From Methylomonas lenta (GTDB lineage Bacteria; Pseudomonadota; Gammaproteobacteria; Methylococcales; Methylomonadaceae), in the NCBI RefSeq assembly GCF_001644015.1, contig NZ_LUUI01000076.1:1-64000 (forward strand): a DNA stretch of 64,000 bases, in the 5' to 3' direction. Made by a program: the position numbers and the translations under genes. This document shows, piece after piece, positions 7,112 to 17,076 of this stretch. Position 1 is the stretch's first letter; each line of letters opens with the position of its first letter. Under the pieces are notes generated by a model. The model was given only the letters and a program-made list of their open reading frames with translations, did not search any database and was not told the origin of the DNA.

Positions 7112-9259
7112 CTATTTTTTTAAGATCAGTAAGAAGTCAGCTAATGGTAAAGGCTTGCTGAAATAATACCCTTGTAACTCGTCACAGCCCATTCCATGTA
7201 AATAGGCTTGTTGATAGGCTGTTTCAACGCCCTCTGCTACTACCTTTAGACCAAAACTGTGTCCCAAGGCTATGATAGCTTTAAGGATGGCAACATTGGC
7301 GGGCTCGTTTTCAAGGTTGCCAACAAATGCCTTATCTATTTTTAATCGGTCAACCGGAAAATCTTTCAAATACGCCATACTCGAATAACCTGTGCCAAAA
7401 TCATCAATCGCCAATGTTAGTCCTAGCGATTTAAGGTCATGGAGGGTTTTGATAAAGGCTGGCGTATCATGCACGAGGCAAGATTCGGTGATTTCCAGTT
7501 CCAAACAACCTGGATTAACATTCGTATCCTTGATAACTTGTTCCACTGTGCTAACGAGGTCGCAATGGCGAAACTGTCGTGGCGAGACATTCACAGCCAC
7601 AGAGAAAGGTTTACCCAGTAACTGACTAAATTGGTTAGCTGCACGGCAAGCATTGCCTAATACCCATCGACCGAGCGCTTCGATTTGTCCGGTTTCTTCG
7701 GCGACAGGAATAAAGCTCAGTGGAGATATTAACGGGCCATCTTTCGGTTGCCAGCGAATCAACGCCTCAGCGCCACAAAGCTTGCCGGTTGCCAGGTTGA
7801 TCTTGGGCTGAAAATACAATAAGAATTCTTCATTTTCGATAGCGTGGCGGAGGCTATATTCAATTTCTATCCGTTTCTTCAATGCTTGATTCAACTCTAG
7901 CGTGTAAAGCTGAAAAGTATTGCGTCCGGACTGTTTGGCCTTATACATGGCTAAGTCTGCGTGTTTTAGCAGGGTATTTGCATCGCTGCCATCGCCCGGA
8001 TAAACGCTAATCCCTATGCTACATGAAACGATAAACTCGAGTTTATCAACAATACAGGGCTCTGCCACAGCACTGAGTATGCGCAGCATTCTCTGAGTAA
8101 TATCTTCAACTTTTTGTAAACACGTTAGCAACAAGACAAATTCATCACCGCCTAAGCGAACGACGCTGTCAGATTCGCGAACACACTTCGACAGTCGCTC
8201 AGCAATTACTGTCAGCAATCCATCGCCAATATGGTGTCCCATGCTGTCGTTGATCAGTTTAAAGTGATCGAGATCAAGAAATGCAACGGCCACTTTATGA
8301 TCATGACAATCGGCAAAACTCATACATTGCTGCAAACGATCAGTCAGTATGGTACGGTTAGGTAAACCCGTTAAACTGTCATGCGTGGCTTGGTATTCGA
8401 TTTGTTGTTCGTAGTTTTTGCGCTCAGAAATATCTTCGACTGTACCCTCGTAAAATAATAACTGACCGTCCTGGTCTCGCACCTCTCTGGCGTTCTCAGT
8501 AATCCAAATGATGTCACCGTTTTTTTGATACACCTGCGCCTCAAAGCTTTGCACTTTACCTAACGTTTTAAGAAGTGCAACATATTCAGCACGCTTGTTT
8601 GGATCAACATAAAGTTGGTACTGAATATCGGAAATGCTGTTTTTCAGATCTTGGAGTGATCCATATCCGTATATCCGTGCCAAGGCTGGATTAAAATCCA
8701 GGTATTGGCCGTTGGGTGTGGTTTGATAGATGCCTTCAATGGCGTTTTCGAAGATAGAGCGATAACGTAATTCTGCGTCGCGGGCGAGTTGTTCGCTATG
8801 TTTGCGCGTGGTTATATCCTGAATGAATCCTTCCAGAGCCACTAACTCATAATTTTCATTAAACAAAGGTAAGCCGCTCTCATGTACCCAGCGGGTTTCG
8901 CCGTTGACATGGGTAATGCGGTATTCAAGTTCAAATTGCTGATTCGATTTTGCCGCATTATCGATCAACTCTCGTACCCAGAGGCGGTCATCAGGGAAAG
9001 TCAGTTTTTCATAGGAAACGATTTGGTTAAACAACAAATCTTCAGGGCTATAGCCAGTCAACGATAAGCAACCGTCACTCACAAACACCATTGTCCAATC
9101 AGCATCTAACAGGCAACAATAGACCATACCTTTCAGATTACTCATCAAAGTACAAAGCATTCGTTCTCTATCTTGTAGCAAACCCATTAGGCTGGGGGAA
9201 AGATTTTTGGAAAACTGATTTGCGGTAGTTCGTTGCATAATTAATGCGTCATAATCCAA
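7112..9259 (-). CDS. PAS-PAS-GGDEF-EAL cyclic-di-GMP enzyme
   Basis: This 715-residue cytoplasmic protein has two PAS/PAC sensor domains (about 40-155 and 165-285), then GGDEF (about 290-450) and EAL (about 460-715). The cyclase motif GGDEF is intact at 370-374, with an inhibitory I-site RESD at 361-364 exactly five residues before it. The phosphodiesterase motif EAL is intact at 498-500, with ELEITES and DDFGTGYSS also preserved. Both making and breaking of cyclic-di-GMP are therefore possible, controlled by the PAS ligand. No membrane segment is seen. It is divergent from the broken sensor gene at 9544, with about 280 bp between them. Confidence 0.93.
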   Translation of the reverse strand: MDYDALIMQRTTANQFSKNLSPSLMGLLQDRERMLCTLMSNLKGMVYCCLLDADWTMVFVSDGCLSLTGYSPEDLLFNQIVSYEKLTFPDDRLWVRELIDNAAKSNQQFELEYRITHVNGETRWVHESGLPLFNENYELVALEGFIQDITTRKHSEQLARDAELRYRSIFENAIEGIYQTTPNGQYLDFNPALARIYGYGSLQDLKNSISDIQYQLYVDPNKRAEYVALLKTLGKVQSFEAQVYQKNGDIIWITENAREVRDQDGQLLFYEGTVEDISERKNYEQQIEYQATHDSLTGLPNRTILTDRLQQCMSFADCHDHKVAVAFLDLDHFKLINDSMGHHIGDGLLTVIAERLSKCVRESDSVVRLGGDEFVLLLTCLQKVEDITQRMLRILSAVAEPCIVDKLEFIVSCSIGISVYPGDGSDANTLLKHADLAMYKAKQSGRNTFQLYTLELNQALKKRIEIEYSLRHAIENEEFLLYFQPKINLATGKLCGAEALIRWQPKDGPLISPLSFIPVAEETGQIEALGRWVLGNACRAANQFSQLLGKPFSVAVNVSPRQFRHCDLVSTVEQVIKDTNVNPGCLELEITESCLVHDTPAFIKTLHDLKSLGLTLAIDDFGTGYSSMAYLKDFPVDRLKIDKAFVGNLENEPANVAILKAIIALGHSFGLKVVAEGVETAYQQAYLHGMGCDELQGYYFSKPLPLADFLLILKK

Positions 9260-9543
9260 AAAAAACGGCTGTGAAACCAGTTAGCATGTTTTGTGCCGTT
9301 ATCTGGGATTAGCTAAGTTATTGAATCGAGGCCATGGTTCCTGGCGAGGAATGATTTTAGACATTATTAAGGTGCAGCGCGCACCGTTTTAGTGCGCAGT
9401 AGATTATCGATTGACATTTAATTCAGTAAAATCAGCATAAAGCCAATGGTGTGAATTTTGCTTAAGAGCTCTAAGCAAATCAGGTTGAATCAAAAATGAA
9501 TGCTTACCGTTATTGATCATTTCACATCGTTGGACGAGGAATC

Positions 9544-11568
9544 ATGGACACTTTAATCAATACCCACTCAATCAAACTATTAGCCGCCATGGCTGAGGTC
9601 AAAAGCTTTGAAAACCGATTAGCACAATTGAACCAATGGTGGGGGAAAATCACTCTCATCGGCAAGATTAATAGTCACAATGTTGCGTCGACGATTTTGG
9701 ATGACATGCATCGTACTCAAAGTAAATTTGGGGAACTGCAGAAAAAACTGACTGGCAGCTTGTTACGCGAAAATTTACAAAAACTAGCGTTGGATAACGC
9801 TTCCAGGGCGCAAGTTGCCATCGATTTACTGATTCGCAATCTTTATGAACGGACGGCCGACGTAGGGTTTCTGGCAACAGACGATGATATTCGGGTTTTT
9901 CTGCAGCAGTCTCAGCCTGATGTCAGACAAGTTGATTTTATTGAAAGTCGACTAAAGGAATATGTCAAAAAGTACAGTGTTTACGATGAAATTATCATAT
10001 TCGACACGTGTGGAAAAATCCGAGCACATTTAGACCCAAGTAATCAAATCACTGCGTCAACTGATCCTTTAATACAGGAAACCTTAGCCTCGGACCAGGC
10101 CTACGTGGAAACCTTTCGCTATAGCGAGCTGCAAGCAAATCGACGCCATTCGTTAATTTATTCCTGCAAGATTACCGAAACTGATCAAAAAAACTCGCAA
10201 ACTCTCGGTGTACTGTGTTTGTGTTTTTGATTTGACGATGAAATGCAGGGTATCTTTGCCAATTTGGTATGCGAATCTAGTAGCGAAGTCATCAGCATTT
10301 TGAACTCAGAGGGACGAGTTATTGCTAGCAGTAACGAACAGATATTACCACTGAGTGCTAGATCTAATAAGTCGGCAACGATCTCATTGGCTCGTTTTCA
10401 ACAGTATGATTACATCATTAACAGGAGAAGCACCAATGGTTATCAAGGTTTTTATGGTCTGGGTTGGCACGGGCAGATGTTAACCCGACTAGATTCAGCT
10501 TTTAATCGAGACGTGTCTGTTAAAGATGGCCAGGAATACACAGCGATCATTGACCAATCTGACAGTTTTCCATCGGAACTAAAAGAAATCCGTCAAGCTT
10601 CGCTAGATATCAATGCTGACCTTGGCTTATTGGTGTTGAACGGAAAAATAGCTTCGGCGCGAAAAAATGCTGCGGAATTTATGCCGGTGTTGGAGGCTAT
10701 CAAACAGATTGGTTCTGACATTGCCAATATCTTCAATGCCTCGGTCAAAAGCCTACAGGAAGTAACAGTGATGTCATCGCATCTCAATAATGCCGGTTTC
10801 CTGGCATCGCTGGCGGTAGACATCATGGATCGCAATCTTTACGAGCGCGCCAACGATTGCAGATGGTGGGCTTTGACTTCGGCGTTTCGCCGCAATCTGG
10901 CAAAGTCAGACCTTTCTGATGCCGACACCAGTGAGATCAGTGAAATTCTCTCTTATATCAACACCCTTTATACGGTTTATACCAATCTATACCTGTACGA
11001 TACACAAGGCGAAATACTCGCCGTTTCAAGTCCTCAGCAATTAGGTTCGGTGGGTATGAGGGTCGATGAATCGTCGGGTTTTAGGAGTGCTATGGTTAAT
11101 GCTGATAGCCAATCCTATAGCGTGTCCAGCTTTACACCGACAGCCCTTTATAACGATCGTCACACCTATATTTACAACGCTGCCATTACTGATTTGACGG
11201 ACACTAGTAAAGTGTTGGGTGGGATTGGCATTGTATTTGACAGTGAACCACAATTAGCTGTGATGCTGAGCGAAGTCCTGCCAAAAGAGCCTGACGGTTC
11301 TATTATGCAGAATAGTTTTGCGGTATTTACTGATCGCAAAGGGATGATTTTGAGCGTTGCTAATCATTTTTTATATCGCGTGGGCGAGAAACTGCCAATA
11401 GATGATACATATTTTAAATTGAAAAACGGCCAAACCAGTTCGATGTTAATCAAGCATTCTGGAGAAAATTATGTGCTGGGCATTGCCGCCAGTAAGGGTT
11501 ACAGGGAATACAAGACAAAAGACAACTACCAAAATGACGTGATTGCTTTCGTTTTTATTCCAATTTGA
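9544..11568 (+). pseudogene. Tandem Cache-like sensor protein split by an in-frame TGA
   Basis: Two open frames, 9544-10230 (228 codons) and 10243-11568 (441 codons), lie in the same reading frame separated by a single TGA at 10228-10230. Sequence character continues across it (LGVLCLCF, stop, FDDEMQGIFANLV), so this looks like one gene of 675 codons with a nonsense change; CGA to TGA would be a single transition. The protein has two similar sensor halves, marked by IDLLIRNLYERTADV at codons 93-107 and VDIMDRNLYERANDC at codons 425-439. No signal peptide, membrane helix or output domain is seen. Alternatives are a sequencing error or readthrough; no ribosome site precedes the second ATG. Confidence 0.65.
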
Positions 11569-11992
11569 AGCAGACTCTGGTTTTTGGCTGAGCTCCAAGT
11601 TTCGGTTTTTGATTTGGATACACAGCATTTATGGCAGCTGTATATCAATTAACGGCCATTGATAACCAAAGATTGTAGGACAATCGGGGGCGATCATGAT
11701 CGTTCAACTCGATTGAACTTAGGTGTCTATTTTGACCCTATTGATATTAAACCTGAAACGTTTGCCAGCGTTTTTCAGGCAGGTGTTTAGGTTACATAGT
11801 TATGAAAGCATGAATAGGGGGTAATCTTTGGTTGGTGAATATCAATCTCAATATTCACACCGCACTATGATCTGGCTTGAACGGCCGAGTCTCGCTTAAA
11901 TACAATGGTTTTAGCTAAATTGTCACCAGTGCATTATCATTGAGGTCATAACTATTGATCGACATGATATTTTTATCTAACAGGAAACTGCT
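11569..11992. other. Intergenic region upstream of hypC
   Basis: About 420 bp holding the promoter region of the hyp operon. A 12-bp palindrome, cgatcatgatcg, occurs near 11691-11702. No gene or repeat family is evident. I could not find a convincing sigma-54 or FNR-type site by eye. Confidence 0.4.
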
Positions 11993-12229
11993 ATGTGCCT
12001 TGCTATCCCTATGCAAATTAGTCATATCGATGGCTATAACGCCAAGTGCACCGCGAAAGGTGTGCAGCGCGAAGTCAGTTTATTTTTGCTGCAAGACGAT
12101 GATCTGCAGGTAGGCGATTACGTGCTAATCCATGTGGGTTATGCCATTCAGAAAATTTCTGAACAAGATGCGCATACTGCCTGGGAGTTATTTGACGAAA
12201 TGTATTTACAGGAAGTCGCTAGTGCATGA
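11993..12229 (+). CDS. hypC: Hydrogenase assembly chaperone HypC
   Basis: This 78-residue HypC/HybG chaperone carries the Fe(CN)2CO moiety with HypD and delivers it to the large subunit of a [NiFe]-hydrogenase. The start MCLAIPMQ places the essential Cys at position 2. The body shows the usual VGDYVLIHVGYAIQKI motif, and the C-terminus ends at the family length. Its stop overlaps the hypA start by 8 bp, and the following genes are hypA, hypB, hypD and hypF in one direction, which makes a maturation operon. Confidence 0.93.
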   Translation: MCLAIPMQISHIDGYNAKCTAKGVQREVSLFLLQDDDLQVGDYVLIHVGYAIQKISEQDAHTAWELFDEMYLQEVASA

Positions 12230-12572
12230 GCTTTCGCTCTGCGAGGATTTGCTGGATCAAGTCAAGGCTATCGCAGAAACACACCATGCTGAAAAGGTGG
12301 TGTCTATCACTGTCAGAATAGGGCCGCTATCGGGTGTCGAACCCCTGTTGTTAGACAGCGCGTTTAGTATGGCTTGTGTCGGCACAGTGGCCGAACTAGC
12401 CGAGCTGATTTTGGAAAATCAGCCGGTCAGGGTTGTGTGTAATCAGTGCGCTATAGAATCCGAAGCCAGCGCCAATAATCTGCTTTGCAGGTCGTGTGGT
12501 GGCTTTGATACTCGGCTACTGAGTGGCGACGAGCTGATTCTGGCGCGAGTTGAATTAGAGGGTGTGGATTGA
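12222..12572 (+). CDS. hypA: Hydrogenase nickel incorporation protein HypA
   Basis: This 116-residue protein inserts nickel into [NiFe]-hydrogenase together with HypB. It starts with GTG-CAT-GAG, giving MHEL, so the nickel-binding His2 and Glu3 are present. The zinc site is CNQC and CRSC at about residues 74-77 and 88-91. The GTG start, overlapping hypC by 8 bp, is chosen because only it places the MHEL motif at the N-terminus; the open frame itself extends upstream inside hypC. Confidence 0.92.
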   Translation: MHELSLCEDLLDQVKAIAETHHAEKVVSITVRIGPLSGVEPLLLDSAFSMACVGTVAELAELILENQPVRVVCNQCAIESEASANNLLCRSCGGFDTRLLSGDELILARVELEGVD

Positions 12573-12608
12573 GTTCTAGCCTGAGTAAAAACTGTAGGGA
12601 GTTTGATT

Positions 12609-13451
12609 ATGTGTAATACCTGTGGCTGTAATGTGACGGCGGGCAATCGTCATTTAATTTTTACCCCGCCTAAACCAAAAGCAACCAACACGGCTGTTTC
12701 CGTGTTGAGTAATTTACTCAAACACAACAACGAGCAGGCCGAACGTAATCGGGCTACTTTTGATGCGCAGGGCGTTTTGGTGATCAATTTAATGTCTTCC
12801 CCGGGGTCTGGGAAGACGGCGTTATTGGAAGCCACCATCCGAAATCTCAAACATAAACTGAAGATGGCCGTCATAGAAGGTGATCTGGAAACCGAAAACG
12901 ATGCCGATCGCATTCGGGCGCAAGGTGTGCCGGCTTATCAAATCACCACCGGTACCGCCTGTCATCTGGATGCACATTTGATCGAGGGTGCGCTGCCGCA
13001 GCTTGATTTAGCGGCTATCGATCTGCTATTCATAGAAAACGTCGGCAATTTGGTTTGTCCGGCTAGTTTTGATTTGGGGCATCACCGCAATGTCACCTTG
13101 TTGTCAGTGACCGAAGGCGACGACAAACCGGCCAAATATCCGGTAATGTTTCGTGCCGCCGACTTAATGCTGATCAGCAAAACCGATCTGTTACCGCATC
13201 TGGATGATTTTTCATTGGAAAAGGCCGAGCATTGTCAGCGGGCTTTGGCTAGTCAGATACCTGTATTGCCGCTTTCCAGTCGTAGCGGTGATGGTTTGAA
13301 TGCCTGGTTGGACTGGTTGCAACAGGAAGTCAGCGATCACAAGCTACGTGTCCAGCAACAGCAGACCATTAAGCCTCGCGTGCAACAAGATGGGCAAAAT
13401 CTGCATCTAAATGCAGCGGAAGTGCATTTTCGTCCAGTTACACTAGCCTGA
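12609..13451 (+). CDS. hypB: Hydrogenase nickel GTPase HypB
   Basis: This 280-residue GTPase drives nickel transfer into hydrogenase. The N-terminus MCNTCGCN carries the high-affinity nickel motif CxxCGC; the His-rich stretch of some HypB proteins is absent. The P-loop SSPGSGKTALLE lies near residues 62-73, followed by EGDLETENDADR and SKTDLLPH nucleotide motifs. The ATG at 12609 is chosen over an upstream in-frame TTG because AGGGAG is 7 bases before it and the metal motif then starts at residue 2. The gap to hypA is 36 bp. Confidence 0.93.
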   Translation: MCNTCGCNVTAGNRHLIFTPPKPKATNTAVSVLSNLLKHNNEQAERNRATFDAQGVLVINLMSSPGSGKTALLEATIRNLKHKLKMAVIEGDLETENDADRIRAQGVPAYQITTGTACHLDAHLIEGALPQLDLAAIDLLFIENVGNLVCPASFDLGHHRNVTLLSVTEGDDKPAKYPVMFRAADLMLISKTDLLPHLDDFSLEKAEHCQRALASQIPVLPLSSRSGDGLNAWLDWLQQEVSDHKLRVQQQQTIKPRVQQDGQNLHLNAAEVHFRPVTLA

Positions 13452-13475
13452 AACATCCTCAAAAGGTAAACCCTG

Positions 13476-14588
13476 ATGCACACTGCCCAAGAATGGCTGC
13501 AAAAAATTTGCGATTTGCCCTTGCCCAACAAAGTGCGTTTGATGAATGTGTGCGGTGGACACGAGCGCTCTATCTCTATGGCGGGTTTACGCAAGGCTTT
13601 GCCGAGTCAAATCGATTTGATTCCCGGTCCTGGCTGTCCAGTTTGTGTCTGCCCGGAGCAAGATATTTATCAGGCCATTCAAATGGCCTTGCAGGAAGAT
13701 ATCGTGCTGGTCAGCTTTGGCGATATGCTGCGGGTGCCGGTGAATGTTGCTAAAAAAGATATACGAACATTGGAGCAGGCCAAAGCTGCAGGTGCCGATG
13801 TACGCCCGGTAGCCTCGCCACAGGAGGCGGTCAAAATAGCCCGTGCCGAGCCGCATAAAACCGTGGTGTTTTTTGCTGCCGGTTTCGAAACCACCATCGC
13901 TCCGGTAGCCGGCATGATAGCCGAAGGCATTCCGGCTAATCTGCTGTTGTTGTTAAGTGGACGATTGACCTGGCCGGCTGTGTCTATGTTGTTGGAGTCC
14001 GAACAACCAGGATTTGATGCGCTGATTGCGCCCGGCCATGTGTCTACCGTAATGGGACCTGAAGAGTGGTCTTTTGTGGTGGATAAACACCATATCCCCG
14101 CTGCCATCGCCGGCTTTACAACGGAAAGTTTGTTGGCGGCGACGTATTCGGTATTACGGCAGCTGATAGAGCAGCGGCCTTTTTTGGATAATTGTTACTC
14201 ACAACTGGTTAGGCCGCAAGGCAATCCAGTGGCTAAACGTTTAATCCAAGCCACGATGGATGTAGTCGATGCGCCTTGGCGTGGCATTGGCGTGATTCCG
14301 GCCTCCGGTTTCGAGTTAAACCAACGCTATGCTGAACACAATGTGCGGTTACGGTTTCCGGATTTTGCCAAACAAGCGCGTGAAAATGCCGGTCAAATGC
14401 CGCCGGGTTGTGATTGTGCCAAGGTGGTGTTGGGCAAAATTACCCCGCTGGAATGTCGCATTTATGGCTCACCCTGTACCCCGCGTAATCCAGTCGGTCC
14501 TTGCATGGTATCGGATGAAGGCGCTTGCCGTATTTGGTGGTCTAGTGGACTGCGTAAAGAATCGGCTGAAATCGCTGAAGTGTCCTGA
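13476..14588 (+). CDS. hypD: Hydrogenase formation protein HypD
   Basis: This 370-residue iron-sulfur protein is the scaffold on which the Fe(CN)2CO group is assembled with HypC and HypE. Visible family motifs are MNVCGGHE near residue 23-30, GPGCPVCVCP near 50, FAAGFETT near 130, and the C-terminal cysteine set (GCDCAKV, LECRIYGSPCTP, GPCMVSDEGAC) that holds the [4Fe-4S] cluster. It begins 24 bp after hypB and is followed 18 bp later by hypF. Its usual partner HypE is not encoded in the window. Confidence 0.94.
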   Translation: MHTAQEWLQKICDLPLPNKVRLMNVCGGHERSISMAGLRKALPSQIDLIPGPGCPVCVCPEQDIYQAIQMALQEDIVLVSFGDMLRVPVNVAKKDIRTLEQAKAAGADVRPVASPQEAVKIARAEPHKTVVFFAAGFETTIAPVAGMIAEGIPANLLLLLSGRLTWPAVSMLLESEQPGFDALIAPGHVSTVMGPEEWSFVVDKHHIPAAIAGFTTESLLAATYSVLRQLIEQRPFLDNCYSQLVRPQGNPVAKRLIQATMDVVDAPWRGIGVIPASGFELNQRYAEHNVRLRFPDFAKQARENAGQMPPGCDCAKVVLGKITPLECRIYGSPCTPRNPVGPCMVSDEGACRIWWSSGLRKESAEIAEVS

Positions 14589-14606
14589 GTCTGTTTGCAC
14601 GGCAAG

Positions 14607-16853
14607 ATGACTGTGCTGGCGCTGCGCATCGTTATCACCGGCAGGGTGCAAGGCGTCGGTTTTCGGCCTTTTGTCAGTCGGCTGGCTCATGAATTAGGTT
14701 TGACCGGATGGGTGCGAAATTGCAGTGGACAAGTGGAGATACATGTCGAAGGGCAGGCTGATGCCCTAACGGCATTCAAAATCGGACTTGTTCATCGCGC
14801 GCCGCCGCTATCCCAACCGCAGCCTCCAAACTCTAAGCCAGTTGCCGCTGAGGGTTTTAGCGAATTTGTAATTCTAGGGAGTGAAACGGGCGCAAGTTTG
14901 GATAACCATATACCGCCGGATTATTTTGTCTGTGACGATTGTCTGGCCGAAATGCAAAATCCGCAGGAGAGGCGTTATCGTTATCCTTTCATCAATTGTA
15001 CCCAATGCGGCCCAAGATACACCATCATCGATCGCTTACCTTACGACAGGCCCAACACGGCAATGGCGGACTTTCCTCTGTGTCCGGCCTGCCATGCTGA
15101 ATACAGCAATCAACTCGATCGCCGCTATCATGCGCAGCCTTTAGCTTGTAGCGTTTGTGGCCCTAGCCTGACTTTTCGCCGCCTAGGTTTTGCCGATGTC
15201 TCTGGAAACGAAACCGCCTTGTCGGCTTGTGTGGAAGGCTTGCTAGCGGGTTGGATCATCGCCGTTAAAGGTGTCGGTGGTTACCATTTACTATGCGATG
15301 CGACTCAAGCTTTGGCGGTCAATCGTTTACGACAGCGAAAAATTCGTCCGGACAAACCGCTAGCAGTGCTGGTGCCCTGGCGCGGCGAAAATGGCTTGGA
15401 GCTGGTCGAGCAACTGGCCGATTTGCGAGATTGCGAAAAACAACGACTTTGCTCGCCATTGCGACCGATTGTGTTGGTAAAAAAACAGCTTAACTCCATG
15501 CTGACAGAGGCGATAGCGCCAGATTTAAATGAGCTGGGCTTGATGCTGCCTTACAGTCCGCTGCATCATTTGCTGGCCAATGCTGTTGGCAAGCCGCTAG
15601 TGGCTACCTCGGCAAATTTAAGTGGCGAACCTGTGCTGACAGATGCCGATGATGTCGAAATCAGGCTTCAAAAAATAGCGGATGCTTATTTACATCATGA
15701 TCGGCCTATCCGACGCCCGGCGGATGATTCAGTTTATCGTTGCATTGCCGGCAAAACCCGCCCCTTACGGGTAGGGCGCGGTGCTGCGCCGATAGAGCGC
15801 CAAGTGAGTTTTCAGTTTAAACAACCTTTATTAGCTGTGGGTGCCGATCTGAAAAATACCATAGCTCTGGGGTTTCGCGACCGAATAGTTATTTCGCCGC
15901 ATATTGGCGATCTGGGTAGCCTAAGAAGCGGGCAGGTTTTTGAACAAGTGATTGCCGATTTTCAGCAGCTTTATGGCGTCCGGCCTGAAGCCATCTTATG
16001 CGATGCACATCCGGGTTATCACTCTCATCAGTGGGCCAGACAAGCCAAACTGCCAGTTGTGCCGGTTTTTCATCATCATGCCCATGCATCGGCGTTGGTG
16101 GGGGAGCATGCTTTAACAGGATCGTCTTTGGTTTTTACCTGGGATGGCACCGGCTATGGCGAAGACGGCAGTATTTGGGGCGGTGAGACATTGCTTGGTA
16201 GCCCCGGGCAGTGGCGCCGCGTGGGATCGTTGAAGTCGTTTTATCTGCCCGGTGGCGATAAAGCCAGTCGGCAACCCTGGCGTTGCGCCTTAGCGTTGTG
16301 TTGGCAGATTGGTCAAGATTGGCCGGACTGTCAGCAAGATAGCCAGCTGCTACGAGCAGCCTGGGAACGCAAAATAAATTGCCCACAGTCCAGTTCTGCC
16401 GGGCGCCTGTTTGATGCCGCTACAGCGTTGATTGGTATTGCGCAGCATTCCAGTTATGAAGGCCATGCAGCCATGCAATTGGAAGCAGTTGGTCGTAAAA
16501 CCGATCAGATCATTGGGTTGCCGCAGATGAAAGATGGGTCTGAAATCCTCATCACAGACTGGAGCCCGCTGATAGCTTTTTTAAAGGATTCCAGCATCAG
16601 TCCATCAGAACGAGCGTCGGTGTTTCATGCCAGTTTAGCGGCGGCTATTGTTGATCAGGCCGTACTTCATCGAGAAAAATATGCAGTATCGCAAGTGGGC
16701 TTGTCGGGTGGTGTTTTTCAAAACAGACTGTTGACGGAGCAGGCGCTGGCAGGATTAGTCAAACAAGGGTTCGATGTCTATTTGCATGAAGAGCTACCGG
16801 CCGGCGATGGTGGTATCAGCTTTGGCCAGTTGATCGAAGCCGGTCAACAGTAA
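14607..16853 (+). CDS. hypF: Carbamoyltransferase HypF
   Basis: This protein of about 748 residues makes the thiocyanate precursor of hydrogenase CN ligands from carbamoyl phosphate, passing it to HypE. Domains in order are acylphosphatase (TGRVQGVGFRPF near residues 9-20), two zinc fingers with paired CxxC motifs (CDDC, CTQC, CPAC, CSVC at about 107-180), a YrdC-like domain (about 200-390) and a Kae1-like domain with HHHAHASAL near 490. The ATG at 14607 is preferred to an in-frame TTG at 14595; neither has a strong ribosome site. Carbamoyl phosphate would come from CarAB, encoded elsewhere in this window. The 3' end overlaps a damaged toxin frame on the other strand. Confidence 0.94.
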   Translation: MTVLALRIVITGRVQGVGFRPFVSRLAHELGLTGWVRNCSGQVEIHVEGQADALTAFKIGLVHRAPPLSQPQPPNSKPVAAEGFSEFVILGSETGASLDNHIPPDYFVCDDCLAEMQNPQERRYRYPFINCTQCGPRYTIIDRLPYDRPNTAMADFPLCPACHAEYSNQLDRRYHAQPLACSVCGPSLTFRRLGFADVSGNETALSACVEGLLAGWIIAVKGVGGYHLLCDATQALAVNRLRQRKIRPDKPLAVLVPWRGENGLELVEQLADLRDCEKQRLCSPLRPIVLVKKQLNSMLTEAIAPDLNELGLMLPYSPLHHLLANAVGKPLVATSANLSGEPVLTDADDVEIRLQKIADAYLHHDRPIRRPADDSVYRCIAGKTRPLRVGRGAAPIERQVSFQFKQPLLAVGADLKNTIALGFRDRIVISPHIGDLGSLRSGQVFEQVIADFQQLYGVRPEAILCDAHPGYHSHQWARQAKLPVVPVFHHHAHASALVGEHALTGSSLVFTWDGTGYGEDGSIWGGETLLGSPGQWRRVGSLKSFYLPGGDKASRQPWRCALALCWQIGQDWPDCQQDSQLLRAAWERKINCPQSSSAGRLFDAATALIGIAQHSSYEGHAAMQLEAVGRKTDQIIGLPQMKDGSEILITDWSPLIAFLKDSSISPSERASVFHASLAAAIVDQAVLHREKYAVSQVGLSGGVFQNRLLTEQALAGLVKQGFDVYLHEELPAGDGGISFGQLIEAGQQ

Positions 16854-17076
16854 TCGGTATCACTCTCTCCAGGCAACCTGTTTCACCGGGTGCGTCCGTG
16901 TTGAACGATGGGTTAGCGGTTTTTAGGCCAACGATTCGGATTTCGGGCATCATGCAATACAGCTTCATTGCAGCAATAAATTCTTCACCGAGACCAGGGC
17001 TTTGTAATTCATACCATTCTTGGGCTTCGCCCGTTTCACGTAACGCTCGTTTAGAAAATTTCAGGCGGTACGCCAT
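16816..17076 (-). pseudogene. Truncated RelE/ParE-family toxin
   Basis: The first 40 or so residues (MAYRLKFSKRALRETGEAQE, then WYELQSPGLGEEF) are those of a ParE-type toxin. After about residue 42 the similarity stops: the RYP and RR(F/L)PY segments that form the active C-terminus are missing, and unrelated sequence runs on to a stop inside hypF. The toxin is probably inactive. Its start overlaps the antitoxin end by 16 bp, the normal arrangement for this module. Replacement of the 3' half by foreign or rearranged DNA at the hypF end is the likely cause. Confidence 0.6.

Noticed and set aside
11691..11702. 12-bp palindrome upstream of hypC as an operator
   Set aside because: A single palindrome about 290 bp from the start without a known consensus is too weak to name a regulator.
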